Shown in pieces: positions 33,724-45,600 of a stretch of 64,000 nt of DNA. The notes beneath the pieces were generated by a model, which saw only the letters and a list, made by a program, of their open reading frames with translations, was not told the DNA's origin and did no database searches. The translations under genes and the position numbers were made by a program. The DNA is from Erigeron canadensis (lineage: Eukaryota > Streptophyta > Magnoliopsida > Asterales > Asteraceae). Location of the stretch: positions 43,162,463-43,226,462 of the forward strand of contig NC_057766.1 of the NCBI RefSeq assembly GCF_010389155.1. Direction: 5' to 3'. How positions within the stretch are numbered: the stretch's first letter is position 1; every line of letters starts with the position of its first letter.

Positions 33724-35816
33724 ATGGCATTTCACACTATTATGAAGCCTCTAATCTTTCTAATTACTATCACCATGTTACTACTTCTCACTGGATTTTA
33801 CATTTCGCCATCTTTCATAGTTGCCGTTTTTGGAGTTTTTACTTCGCTTCTGCTTCTACTCTTGACTCTGGTGTTTGGACCTTACTTCATAGAATTGATG
33901 TCAACTGACAACCGCCCACCAGTAGTCGGACCAATACTCAATCAACTCATACATTTTGAAAAGCTTTACGATTACATGACATCAATAGCTAAACAGCATT
34001 CCACTTTTCGTTTCATCAGGCCTACACACAGTGAAGTGTATACTGCTGACCCTCAGAATGTTGAGTACATTCTCAGGACTAATTTTGTAAATTACACCAA
34101 GGTTGTAATCATTTGTGATTATCTTTTCAAGCTTGATGCTAGAAAAAAGTTGTCTTTTTATTATATCTGTTGTTTAATTCGGTGGATTCTGTTTTTAATA
34201 CAGGGGGAGTACAATACTTGTATCATGAAAGATCTTTTTGGAAACGGAATTTTCACTGTGGATGGAGCTAAATGGCGCCATCAACGAAAGCTTGCAAGCT
34301 TTGAGTTCTCAACAAAAGTCTTACGAGATTTTAGTAGTATTATTTTTAAGTCCAACACTGCAAAACTAGTGAAACATATTTCGTTACTAGCAGCTGCTGG
34401 GAATGCAATGGATTTGCAGGTGTGGTGAAGAGTTAAAGAAATAACCTGTGAAAAATTGGTCAAATATGACTTAGTTCTGTTTTGTTTTTGGTGCAGGATT
34501 TGTTAATGAAATCGACTCTAGATTCAATGTTCAAAGTGGGATTTGGGTTTGATCTTGATACTCTGTCGGGGTTAGATGAAGCTAGTAATCAATTTATGAA
34601 AGCTTTTGATGATTCAAACGCTTTAGTCTATTGGCGATTTATGGATCTTCTATGGAAAGTAAAGAGGTACTTAAGTATTGGATCTGAAACCACTCTTAAG
34701 GATAACATCAGAATCATTGACAGTTTTGTGTATAGATTAATACACAATAAGAGAGAGCAGATGAAAAATGAAAATCATAATGTGCGTAAGGCAATCCCCT
34801 GTCCCCCTCTTCCAACCCAATGCTCTCTTATTTACCCACTAGTATTTTTCAGTTACACTAACGCTTTCTTTTTGTCTTGGTGATAGAGGAATAAAGAAGA
34901 CATACTGTCAAGATTTTTGATGGAAAGTGAAAACGATCCAGTGAATATGAACGATAAGTATCTGAGAGATATATCACTGAGTTTTGTGATTGCGGGAAAG
35001 GATACATCTGCAAACACACTCACTTGGTTCTTTTACATGCTCTGCAAACAACCCTTGGTTCAAGAAAAGGTTGCCCAAGAAGTAAAAAAAGTGACTGAAG
35101 CCGACGATGGTACATCTATTGAAGACTTTGGCTTCAAGTTAACAGAGCTTGTGCTTGACAAAATGCATTATCTTCATGCAGCTATATCAGAGACACTCAG
35201 GCTCTATCCTGCAGTTCCTTTGGTAAATGTTCCTTATATGGCGATATGGTTCTAAAACTACTATATAGTGGTAACTGGTATCTAGCTAGTAACATATATG
35301 GCTTTATAAATTATGTTTCAGGATAGCAAGAGTGCGCAGAAAGATGATGTTCTTCCTGACGGGTTTAAGATCAAGAAAGGGGATGGCGTAGGGTATATTC
35401 CTTATCCAATGGGAAGGATGACATACATATGGGGAGATGATGCAGAGGAATTCCGACCAGAGAGATGGCTCGACGTCAAAGGCGTTTTTAGACCTGAAAG
35501 TCCATTCAAGTTCACTGCTTTTCAGGTATATCCATATGAATGAGCTCCCTGATTAATCTCAAAGAATACAGCTAGCTAGGCTTGCTTCGAAAACTTTACA
35601 AATTAAACTGTAATTAACCTGTATTAATTTGTTTAGGGTGGGCCAAGGATATGCTTAGGGAAGGAATTTGCTTATAGACAAATGAAGATACTCGCAGCGT
35701 ATCTTGTTTACTTCTTTAAGTTCAAACTTGTTGATGAGGGTAAAGATGCTACATACCGAACCATGTTCACTCTGCACATGGATGAAGGACTCCATTTGTA
35801 TGCTTTTCTCCGTTAG
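33724..35816 (+). CDS. Cytochrome P450 CYP704C-like, copy B
   Basis: Six exons: 33724-34101, 34204-34419, 34497-34781, 34887-35222, 35322-35525, 35637-35816; 532 aa. Closely similar throughout to copies A and C, with the same intron positions and phases. The hinge RPPVVGP, AGKDT, ETLR, PERW and haem motif GGPRICLGKEF are intact. ATG 33724 is preferred because a TATA box sits further upstream and it gives an N-terminus comparable to copy A; a second ATG (33742) is possible. Intron 1 (102 nt) has no stop and keeps frame, so a retained intron would add 34 residues. Exon 5 is one codon longer than in A and C (WLDVKGVF). The predicted role is fatty-acid hydroxylation, by family. Confidence 0.9.
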
Positions 35817-36708
35817 TCATTTAAATACTGTATACCTGTAAATAATTCTTGTTACATTACAATATGAATAAATTGTAAGCATAATATCACGATCAAATCA
35901 ATAATTTTGATGAGATGATTATATAATTAATATGGTAAAGGAATTGTTGGCATTTACTCCGTACTATACACACCAATGGTTGATACTTGATAGGCAAGAC
36001 CAGCTCTTTACCTTTTAAGTGTGTCGTTTTTATATTTTTACCTCTTAATTAATGGCATTCTTACCTCTTAATTGACTCACTTTTGTATGTATGCATACAT
36101 ACTTGCATAAATACATATATACCTGTAAACTTAACGTGCAAGAACCTACGTACCTCTAGAGGAAAGCAAGGTGTCAAGGTACCAAACCCAAATTTGAATA
36201 AATGTTATATGATTAATAGGTAAGACCACGCCTGATCATGGTTTAGTCATTGAAATAAATTCAATGCAAATAATTTCATTGAAGGAACGTTAGTTTAATA
36301 TTGAATAGAAACATATGACGGTTTATGCATCTTTTTAGAAGCAGTTTCCTTGTCGTCTGATCATGGTTGATACGACGTTGTTTATCATACAAGAGGTTTA
36401 GGTAATTTTTGGGGATTTTTTGTGTGACATTAGAACAATCAAAACTAATGTAGACGATGGGGCAACGGAAAGAGATCGAAAACAAAACCAATAGATATCT
36501 ATGTTCATTGGGGTTGTGTTTTTATTTGAACAAAATAGTCAACAATTAACTAGTGAGTAATAAAATAGAAAAAGTCAATAGTCAACAAAAACTGCATAAA
36601 ACATCCCCCACGTCACTAAATATATACGAGTACAAAAATAGATAGTCCACCGTCAAAACCATTCTACAGTTTTTGTTCATTCTTTTCTTTCTCAACAAAT
36701 TTCCAAAA
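35817..36708. other. Intergenic, between P450 copies B and C
   Basis: No gene. A TATATA at 36621-36626 is a plausible core promoter for copy C, 83-88 bp before its ATG. Confidence 0.45.
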
Positions 36709-39448
36709 ATGAAGTCTCTTTTATCATATCCAACCACCATCTTGTTTATTCTCATTGGATTTTATATTTCACCTTCATTCATGGCTACAATCGTCGGAAT
36801 CATAATCTCATTTTTGCTAGTATTTTTGGCTGTGGTATTTGGACCTTACTTGAAGGAAATTGTTTTCACCGACCGCCACCGACCACCGGTTGTCGGACCA
36901 ATATCAAGCCAACTCGTACACTTCCGGGAGCTGTACGATTACATGACGTCACTTGCCAAAAAGCATCACACTTTTCGTTTCATAACACCTACACACAGTG
37001 AAATATATACTGCTGATCCTGTTAATGTTGAATATATTCTCAAGACCAACTTTGTTAATTACACCAAGGTAAGAAAGAGTAATTATCTTCTTTTTTTTTT
37101 ATAGTGAAAAGTTGACTTTTTTTCGTTGTTTGGGTTGACTATTTATATATAAAATAATAAAAAATAAAAACAGGGGGAGCATAATAATGGAATAATGAGG
37201 GATCTTTTTGGAGAAGGGATATTTGCAGTGGATGGAGATAAGTGGAGACATCAAAGGAAGCTTGCAAGCTATGAGTTTTCCACTAAGAATTTGAGGGATT
37301 TCAGTAGTGATGTTTTTAGAATAAATGCTGCTAAATTGGCCAAAAAGATTTCATTACTAGCAGCAGCACCACCTTCTGAGCAAACCATTAATTTGCAGGT
37401 AACACTTATAGAATTGATATTGCTTTGTTTTACTACTTGTTGAGATTTTCGTATACCCGATTATACTTCCTTAGTTACAATTTACAAACATAAATATATT
37501 ACCCCGGGGAATATTACGACGATACCCCCATCCTGTCGGATACAGAGGCTGCTTCCAGCCAAGTAATACAATGTATAAAGAAAACAAAACAGACTTCTGT
37601 AAAATACAGGCCTTGACATGGTTTTCTTATACTAACAGATTCCCGGTCTGTTTCTTAGTGTAGTGCCGGGTTTGACTAAAAACTTTCCTGAAAATAGCGT
37701 GAGAGTTCTTGAGTATTAGTTGCCTGTTTTTGCGCTTCGTGAATATAACCAAGATGTTAACCTTGGTTACTAATCATATGCAGCTGTTAAAGATTGGTTT
37801 AGAAATGTGATCACTTATTAATAGGGTGTAGTCGGCTCAGAGCTGTTAGTGATTTAGGTTTTGCATTTGCGTTCATAGGTCCCACATTGGTTCATTTGGT
37901 TTGGTGTACAATACCAGTTAATGTGAAAGCATTTATCACATTCCAATTGGTTTTTTTCATTTGCTTTTATGCAGGATTTACTCATGAAAACGACTTTAGA
38001 TTCGATATTCAAGGTGGGATTTGGGTTTGATCTTGATACCGTATCAGGGTTACACGAGGCAAGTAATCGATTCATGAAAGCGTTTGATGATTCAAATAGT
38101 TTATCCTTTTGGCGATTTGTAGATCTTCTATGGAGGGCAAAGAGGTATTTTAACATTGGTTCGGAAGCTGTTCTCAAGCAGAACATCAGAATCGTTGATA
38201 ATTTTGTGTATGAATTGATACGAAACAAGAGGGAGCAGATGACAAATCAAAATCTTAATGTGGGTAATATTCTTTATTTTTGGACCTGTTAATGCTTTGT
38301 ATTCTTAATACTTTTTCACATTGTTGTGATATAGAGAGATAAAGAAGACATTTTATCAAGATTTTTGATAGAAAGTGAAAACGATCCAGTGAATATGAAC
38401 GATAAGTACCTAAGAGATATATCATTGAGTTTTGTGATTGCTGGAAAGGATACATCTGCAAATACTCTCACTTGGTTCTTCTATATGCTTTGCAAGCATC
38501 CCTTGATTCACCAAAAGATTGCAGAAGAAGTGAAGACAGCCACCGAAGCTGATGATGATACATCTGTTGATGACTTTGGGCTCAAGTTAACCCAAGTTGC
38601 ACTTGACAAAATGCATTATCTTCACGCAGCTTTATCTGAGACGCTTAGGCTCTACCCTGCAGTTCCAGTGGTAATTTTTGACTATGAATTGACAATTCAA
38701 AAGTCTACACTTGTAGCTAACACGATCTTTTTAACTATTGTATCAGGATGGCAAGAGTGCGGAGAAAGACGATGTTCTTCCTGATGGGTTCAAGATCAAG
38801 AAAGGAGATGGCGTCGCCTATCTTCCGTATTCAATGGGAAGGATGACGTATATTTGGGGAGATGATGCGGAGGAATTCCGGCCAGAAAGGTGGCTCATTA
38901 GTGGTGTTTTTCAACCTGAAAGTCCTTTCAAGTTTACCACTTTTCAGGTATGTTGATGGATGATAAACCTTGTAGGTTATTGTAATTGTAATTGTTGTAT
39001 TATATTGTTATGTTATTGAAGGGGATTACAAGAGGCTATATTTATAGAGTAGCCTAACCTAATACATGGGAACTAATATTCTGGAAATTTGATATATAGA
39101 AACTAACATATGTCTAATAATGGATATCCACAAAGTTTTAAAACCGGTCAAAAGTTGGTTTGCTTTGACTCAGTTATTCTGTTTCAAGGGAGCCACTGGC
39201 TCCCCCAGTCAACACAAGGGAGAAATCTCTATCTTATATCTCTGTTTCTTTCATTCTTTGTTTAGGCTGGGCCAAGAATATGCTTAGGAAAGGAATTTGC
39301 TTACAGACAGATGAAGATACTGGCTGCTTTTCTTTTATATTTCTTTAAGTTTAAGTTGGTGGATGAGAGTGAAGACGCTAGGTATCGAACCATGTTTACC
39401 CTTCACATGGATAAAGGACTCCATTTGTATGCTACTCGCCGTTTCTAA
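36709..39448 (+). CDS. Cytochrome P450 CYP704C-like, copy C
   Basis: Six exons: 36709-37068, 37174-37398, 37975-38259, 38335-38670, 38747-38947, 39266-39448; 529 aa. Same layout as A and B, with AGKDT, ETLR, PERW and haem loop AGPRICLGKEF present. Two introns are much longer than in the other copies. Intron 2 is 576 nt against 76-77, and intron 5 is 318 nt against 111-115; both extra stretches look like transposon fragments. Exon 2 is three codons longer (APPSEQ insertion). Sequence differences are spread along the gene and it appears functional. ATG 36709 is the first one in frame. Substrate not determinable from sequence. Confidence 0.9.
37440..37860. mobile_element. Repeat insertion in intron 2 of P450 copy C
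   Basis: About 500 bp is present here and absent from the equivalent introns of copies A and B. It contains CAGAGGCTGCTTCCAG, a motif typical of plant tRNA-derived SINEs. Boundaries and family are uncertain. Confidence 0.4.
38960..39170 (-). mobile_element. LTR-like fragment in intron 5 of P450 copy C
   Basis: About 200 bp is absent from the other copies. Read on the minus strand it contains CTCTATAAATATAGCCTC, a TATA-type LTR promoter motif, and a TTGTAATCCCC stretch, resembling part of a Copia LTR. Its antisense TATA could drive transcription against the P450. Confidence 0.4.
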
Positions 39449-40201
39449 GAGTATAAAAAAAAAACAAGGTCTGACTTTTAGCTGTGAAACTGTCGCGCCC
39501 TATAGGAACTTACCATTTATGAGTATATGCTTTTGTATAGTAACTATAAGTTTGTTAACCTTATGCCATGATTCTGGAACCACAAGACTGGACAATTGTC
39601 ATCCATCAAGAATCTCCACTTAAGTTTCTGAGAAAGCGATTTATGTTCCAATGTTATTTAATGGTTTGATTAGAGGCCATGTATAACTAACAAGAGTCTC
39701 CACTTAAGTATAACTAACAATATACTAAACATCATATATGGATTGGTAATTTACAGCAGTGGTTCTAAAGTGTACACCTTTTTGTTTCAAAGTTCCCCCT
39801 TTCAGCTTTCCTCCATATTCTAGTAGTAAGTACTATTACAATTCTGTTTTGGGACTGAACAAATCAGTTTACCTAGACAAAAGTACGAGGTTTTATTAGT
39901 ATTGACATATAAGGAAAAACTTTTCCTTACTAGAGGCTGCAGAGAACATGCTACATTTCCATGTAGAATGTTTACTTTACAATAAGAATTCACATTGTTT
40001 TCTGTAACCTATTTTCTGTTTTGTATATCATGCAGGATTTGTTCATATGAATTTGAAAAAATATTTGATTCAAAACAATTAAGTTACTTTAAAATTTAAA
40101 TAAAACAACCATTCTGTCGTAACCATTTGAAATAACTTAATTGTTTCAATGTAAAGCTTAGATAAAAATCAAAAAAAAAAAAAGAAAAAAAACAATTCCT
40201 T
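39449..40201. other. Intergenic between P450 copy C and the fucosidase gene
   Basis: The two genes converge here, so this is shared 3' region; no further gene seen. Confidence 0.5.
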
Positions 40202-41705
40202 TTATCTCCCAACTGGGTCTGGGTGCCAATAAGGATCATAATGAAGCCCTATTGAAGATATCAAAGGGATACCCCGTGACCCGATAAATCGAATCCTTAC
40301 ACGATGCCCTTTCACTACACCATTTTGAAGTCTATGTAACTTCTTATATCCAACTGTCGTTCCTTTCGCAACCAGTTTTCCATCCACGTATATCTCGTGC
40401 TTTTTAATCCTTTGTCCTAGTCCGATCGCCTCTTGAATCCTTACAACGTTGAATCTAAACTCTTCATTTGTGGCCGTGAATTCAATCCATTGGTCCTTAT
40501 CGTCGTCATCACTTGGAGCCCAATACGTCCATAAATGATCTTTGTCAAGGACCCATTCTGGCCCGAACCCGCTGTCTTTGCCTCCCCTGACACTGCTTGC
40601 TTTTATAGAGCACGAGTCTGCTATGTTTTTTGTAAAAATTGTGTCAATTGCGGATTTAAATTCTTTTAAGCGTTGAATGTCGTTTGCTGATATTAAGCCC
40701 GTCGTGTTTGGTGGAACATTGAGTAACAAGACGCAGTTGCGGCCAACAGAATTGTAGTAGATTTCGAGTAAATCGCTAAGTTTTTTAGGTGACTCGGATT
40801 TGTGCCAAAACCATCCGGTTCGAATAGAGACATCGCATTCAGCTGGTAGCCAATCAGTCCCTTTCTCATCCCCGGTGTTTAGATAGCTGCAGGTCACACA
40901 CATATTATGACTTCATTATTAATATAGAAAAAAAAAAAAAAACCCACAGGAATACAAATTTGAGAAATGAGAAAGCAAAAGTCCAGCCAAATTTGTGTAT
41001 TTACAAATTTATTCTTTTAACTTAAAGATAAATATATTTATATACTTCTTTTTAAATACTACTAATCTATTTATTATGTGGTTTTAATTGTTAAATTACT
41101 TTACTTCTTTTTAAATTTGCAAGTTACAACTCGGAAATAATATCACTTTCAGTTCTCTTTTCTTCACCTAATGGTGATTTAGAATTAACCCTTTCCATTT
41201 TCGTTTCTATTATTTCTTTACTTCTTTTTCCCACCTCATTTATAACTTGACAATGTATACATGAGTAATGTAATGTTATATAATAATTTAATACAATATA
41301 ATATAACATAATGTTATATGATATATTTAATATATATATATATAATAATAAAATAATATACACCACAAAAAAAAAAAACATTTCTAAGTTCTAACAAACA
41401 TGCGAGTTAACGCTTTTACCCTAAAGTTATATAAAAATCATGTCAGATGCATTGTCATATAACGAGGAACAAACTTAATAGAATATGAATACTTGGAAAA
41501 TTGGTAACACGTGTAAGATTCCAATTTAAGGTCTACTAAACGCTTTACTAATATATTAACACAACCTGTTACAGATATTTTTGGGTATATTGGTTTTGCA
41601 CCTGTCTACTTGCACAGACTTTTGCATAACGAGATAATGGACTTTTATATTCATAGTGTTACGTCTATGTTGATTACACAATCCTTACTTAATTACTGTG
41701 ATCAC

Positions 41706-41763
<58 letters not shown>

Positions 41764-42891
41764 TATAAATGATTTGCAATAATAATTGAGATGTGGAATG
41801 TCACACATCAATAAAAGTATCTTTCGCTTGTCATTTGTCCCAAATTTATCATATATCAATTAGTTTGGTTAAATACAAACATGAGTATATTTTAAAAACT
41901 TCATATATTTAATTACTAGCTAGCATAAGATAAATAACAAATATAGTAACACTCATGTGTCTATACTTACTCAACGATGCTTCCATTGCCAATGGATAGG
42001 GAAGTCCGGTTAATAGTGGACCAACATGTGGTTCCGGCGAACCCTTTTTCGTTTCCGACCCATCGGACTCCGGGACCGGCATCAGAAAATATGTTGATGG
42101 AGCTTTGTAATTCCTCCACCATCGAAAACCAATCATTAAAAAGATAAGTCATGTTTGGTGCATTCGAACCTTTCGCTCCATCAAACCATATCTCTTTCAC
42201 ATTTCCATAACTAAACATAATAACATGCCAAGATTTTTTATTAATATCGTCAAATGTATGTACTTATAACTATATCTTAAAAAGAAAAAAAAGAAAAAAA
42301 AACGATAACAACAATATATACTAATTAAAAAGAGTAAAAGACTAATTACTTGTTGAGTAGTTCTTGTAATTGTCCCATGTAATATTCATTATACGCGACA
42401 TTTTTGCCATATCGATAATCATGACGATCCCATGGAGAAAGATACAATCCTACATCCACTCCTCGTGCATTTGCCGCCTCGGTAAATTCTTTCACGACAT
42501 CTCCATGCCCGTTTTCCAACGGGCTTCCAATGACAGAGTGATCAGTGTATTTAGAAGGCCAAAGGCAAAACCCATCGTGGTGTTTCGCAGTCAGAATGGA
42601 TAACGAAACACCAGTTTGGATTGCCACATCAATCCATTGGGCCGTATTGAGGCCCTTGGGATTAAATATCTTTGGGTTTTCTTTTCCCGTGCCCCATTCG
42701 GAGTTTGTAAATGTGTTGACACCAAAATGATGGAAGAAAATGATCTCTCTTTGTTGCCATTTGAGTTGCGAGTATGATGGGAGGGGTGACACTGGCAATG
42801 GTGGTGTCGTTGCAAAGTGGTTTTGGTGTGATGGTGCAAAATTATAAAGTATAGTTAGCAAAAATATTATAAGTTGGTAAAGATTAGCCAT
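40202..42891 (-). CDS. FUC1: Alpha-L-fucosidase 1-like (GH29)
   Basis: Three exons on the minus strand: 42891-42350, 42210-41971, 40886-40202; 488 aa. GH29 fucosidases release fucose from glycans in the secretory path or cell wall; Arabidopsis FUC1 is the nearest relative by pattern. Visible: a signal peptide (MANLYQLIIFLLTILY), HFGVNTFTNSEWGTG, ILTAKHHDGFCLWPS, LYLSPWDRHDYRYG, and the nucleophile region EIWFDGAKG with Asp191. Further motifs are SDAGPGVRWVGNE, PAECDVSIRTGWFWH and YYNSVGRNCVLLLNVPPN. A C-terminal beta-sandwich follows. The frame extends upstream to 42,957 only from a TTG, so the ATG at 42891 is chosen; it also gives a proper signal peptide. Introns are GT-AG and phases agree. 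Intron 2 (1,084 bp) carries a long AAT microsatellite. Confidence 0.92.
41706..41762. repeat. (AAT)n microsatellite, ~19 repeats
   Basis: An uninterrupted AAT tract of about 57 bp inside intron 2 of the fucosidase gene; likely polymorphic. Confidence 0.95.
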
Positions 42892-42957
42892 TAATTGAAG
42901 GTGGTGATGAAGGTGAAGGTTGGCGGCTATAAATAATGGAGCTCGAGTGGATGCCAA

Positions 42958-43693
42958 ATTAAAGAAAAGGAGATCGAAAGGGGAAAAAATAAACTAGTGA
43001 ATGGAATTTTGTTGTGTAAAGGAGGGTGGATTGGAGTGTTGTCGTTTACGTTACTTGATGAGCATGCATTCACGGGTTATCATTTTCACAATCATATTTA
43101 TATTTCATTCATATGATATCGTATATTCAGAATGTTTTTTGAAATCATATTAAAATCATATAATAATAACGAACACTATAATAGTCTATACAAAATATGC
43201 ATTAAAATGTAATATAATATAATTAGTTAAATATATTGTGTGAATTGATTCCCAAATCAAAAGATTGTAATATCATGTCTCACAAAATATTTTTGGATTA
43301 CCATGTGCTGTATCAATTAAGAGAAGAAAAACTTATCACCTACAAACTTATGTTCATTATCCATAAACTTTTAAGAAATAGCTTTATAGATAAGTTCAAA
43401 CTTTAAAGGAAAACATGTTTTTATGGGTTTTCTAAATGATCTGCTAGATTTATGACCATTAAATTTAAATCATATAACGATCGAAGTTAGTAAGATAAAA
43501 TCAAATATATCTATGTTTTTAATCGAGTATAACTTATTGGTTATTAAATTTATCGTAAAATGTTTTTTTTTTCTTTTGTTTTGTTAATCTGGCACTCAGT
43601 CATTAACTTAAAAGTTATTAACATCCTAAGATTGTAAGAAATTATGATTTCACACATTTATTGAAGACCATGCTTCAGATTGATTTATCTATA
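42958..43693. other. Intergenic upstream of the fucosidase gene
   Basis: Probable promoter side of the fucosidase gene. No clear TATA box in the right orientation; no gene. Confidence 0.4.
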
Positions 43694-44107
43694 TCTATAC
43701 TTATATTATTATAATAAAACAAAAAGCCCTGTTTAAATTTTAAATTTCAATATTTACTTTTTTAAAATATCTCTTATCAGTTCTATATTTACCTAAAATA
43801 ACTATATTTTTTTTTCTCTCCTCAAATCTCAACCAATAATTTTTTCCTCTCCTTTATAAATCATTTATTCCTCCAATTCATTCAAAATCGTTTATCTTAA
43901 AAACCGTGCATCGATAAATTATAAAAATTATATGATTGTTCTTAAAATTCCACGCTCTTTCATTAGATATATATGTCATTTGATATACTTTCGACGAAAT
44001 TTTAAATCCGAGAGCGAACGACTAAGGCATTTGGCTTATAACCTATCACCCCACCATCTCAGCACCACTAACTCGACGACCGCCACAACGCGTGGGTATC
44101 GTTCTCG
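43694..44107 (+). mobile_element. Small Helitron-like element
   Basis: A 5' TCTATACTTATATTATTATA start follows an A. The 3' part contains CCATCTCAGCACCAC, then CCGCCACAACGCGTGGGTATCGTTCTCGT. The latter resembles the plant Helitron 3' signature (CCGCAACGCGCGGGTA...CTAGT) with substitutions. About 414 bp, non-coding; the degenerate terminal CTCG suggests age. Confidence 0.55.
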
Positions 44108-44264
44108 TACCCAATTAATTAAAATCTTGTCCTTTCAATTCTACCTAAATAACAACTATTTATACGCTAACCACTTTCTTTTGCTATACGCAACAAATTT
44201 ATTTGAGTACGTAGTTTTGTTCTACAATAATTCATAATGTTTATTAAGGAAATAATACTAATAC

Positions 44265-44400
44265 GTTAATTCGGGAGGACACTCAATAAATTAATATGAG
44301 AAAATCTCATTTGTGAGACTCGAACTAATGACCTTATAATCCTTAGTCCTTATCCCACCATCAAAATACCATTATACTATTAAGCCATTGGCGGTTTGTT
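44265..44400 (-). mobile_element. tRNA-derived SINE or tRNA-like fragment
   Basis: On the minus strand, TGGCTTAATAGTATAATGG resembles a pol III A box and GGTCATTAGTTCGAGTCTC a B box, about 45 bp apart. The sequence does not fold as a proper tRNA, so a SINE head is more likely than a gene. Confidence 0.5.
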
Positions 44401-45119
44401 AATGTGACCTATTTTATTAAGCAAAAATTGGTCGATCTTAAACCTAAACTAATTAATGTGACTAAATTTATCATGCAAAAATTGATCGTAAACCCAACTA
44501 GTTGTTGGTGCCCATATCTGGACTGACTTAGACGGCCGCTTTAACTCTTTCGTGGTGTGTTATCATTTTTCTTGTCATCTTTTCGGAATGTTAGTGGAAG
44601 TTTGAATAATTAATGGCACCAGGCTATATGCCTATATGCCAAACAATATAAATTTTGGTATTTTATATCGGTTGAATAAATAAATGATTCATAAGTTTAA
44701 GGATAAAGTTTTTGGTTAAACCAGATTGTGTTAAAAGCCTTATGTGATCAAAGAAATTGTCGGAAACGATGATAGGATATGTTGGTTAGCATATATTTGA
44801 GTTAAAAATACTTAACATATGAGATAACTTAACATGAAAAGTCTTTTTTGGTTTTTGTTGATTGATTTTCTAGATCATGGCAGCTGGTTTTATATACTTT
44901 GACAATGAATAACCGACTTATTGACTAATCTCACAACCAAAACGAAAGAAAAACAAATTGTCTAACTTATTCATATTAGAATTTGATAACTAATGCTCCT
45001 AATATACTAGTTAAGAAACATTTAATTAATTCGTTATTTCTTTATTAATAAAATCTTTTGCCTTACAAAAAAAAATTCAATCTAGAAATTTCCATTTTAA
45101 AATGAATAATGAACACATA

Positions 45120-45600
45120 TTTTCATATTTTAGGATGTACCCCTTCGATCCATTGTTCAAAGCCTGCATAGCACGAAGCACCTGAGCGGCATAAGCCCGA
45201 ACGCACTTAAATTAATTAAATAACTAAAGGATTAACATAAATCCTTACCAAAGATAAATAAATATATATCTTTGCCTAATCCAATGCTTATAAGGATTAT
45301 CCTAAAGAAATTAAATCGGATAAACATGACAATTGATATTAATTCAAGAAGGAAGGTAAAAACCATAACCTTTGAAAATATTCTCCTATAAAAGGAGAAG
45401 GATTTCTCCTCATTGGGCACGATCATCTAATCGGCCAAAAACCCTAACACACACACATTGGCGTAAAGTGACATTGCTCCTACCTTCAGGAAATCACCAA
45501 CAAACTCCAAAACCTTTTCAAATCTCTCTTTAATCCGGTCTCTTATTTACGAAGCATCCAACACGGTTTGGTGCACAATCAATCTTATTTCTGGATTGAA
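45120..45600 (+). mobile_element. LTR-like fragment with TATA box
   Basis: TCCTATAAAAGGAG at about 45,386 is followed by a leader-like region (CGGCCAAAAACCCTAACACAC...CATCCAACACGGTTTGGTGC), as in U3-R of plant LTR retrotransposons. Ends and target duplication were not located, and no internal coding region flanks it, so a solo or truncated LTR is the best reading. Confidence 0.35.

Noticed and set aside
17757..42891. XLT2-like transferase and fucosidase as a xyloglucan gene cluster
   Set aside because: They are 21 kb apart with unrelated genes between, and FUC1-type enzymes are not clearly xyloglucan-specific.
42892..42957. 22-residue N-terminal extension of the fucosidase
   Set aside because: Opens with TTG, not ATG; the ATG at 42891 gives a normal signal peptide.
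44320..44400. tRNA gene on the minus strand
   Set aside because: A- and B-box-like motifs are present but no cloverleaf with proper anticodon stem could be drawn; treated as SINE-like.
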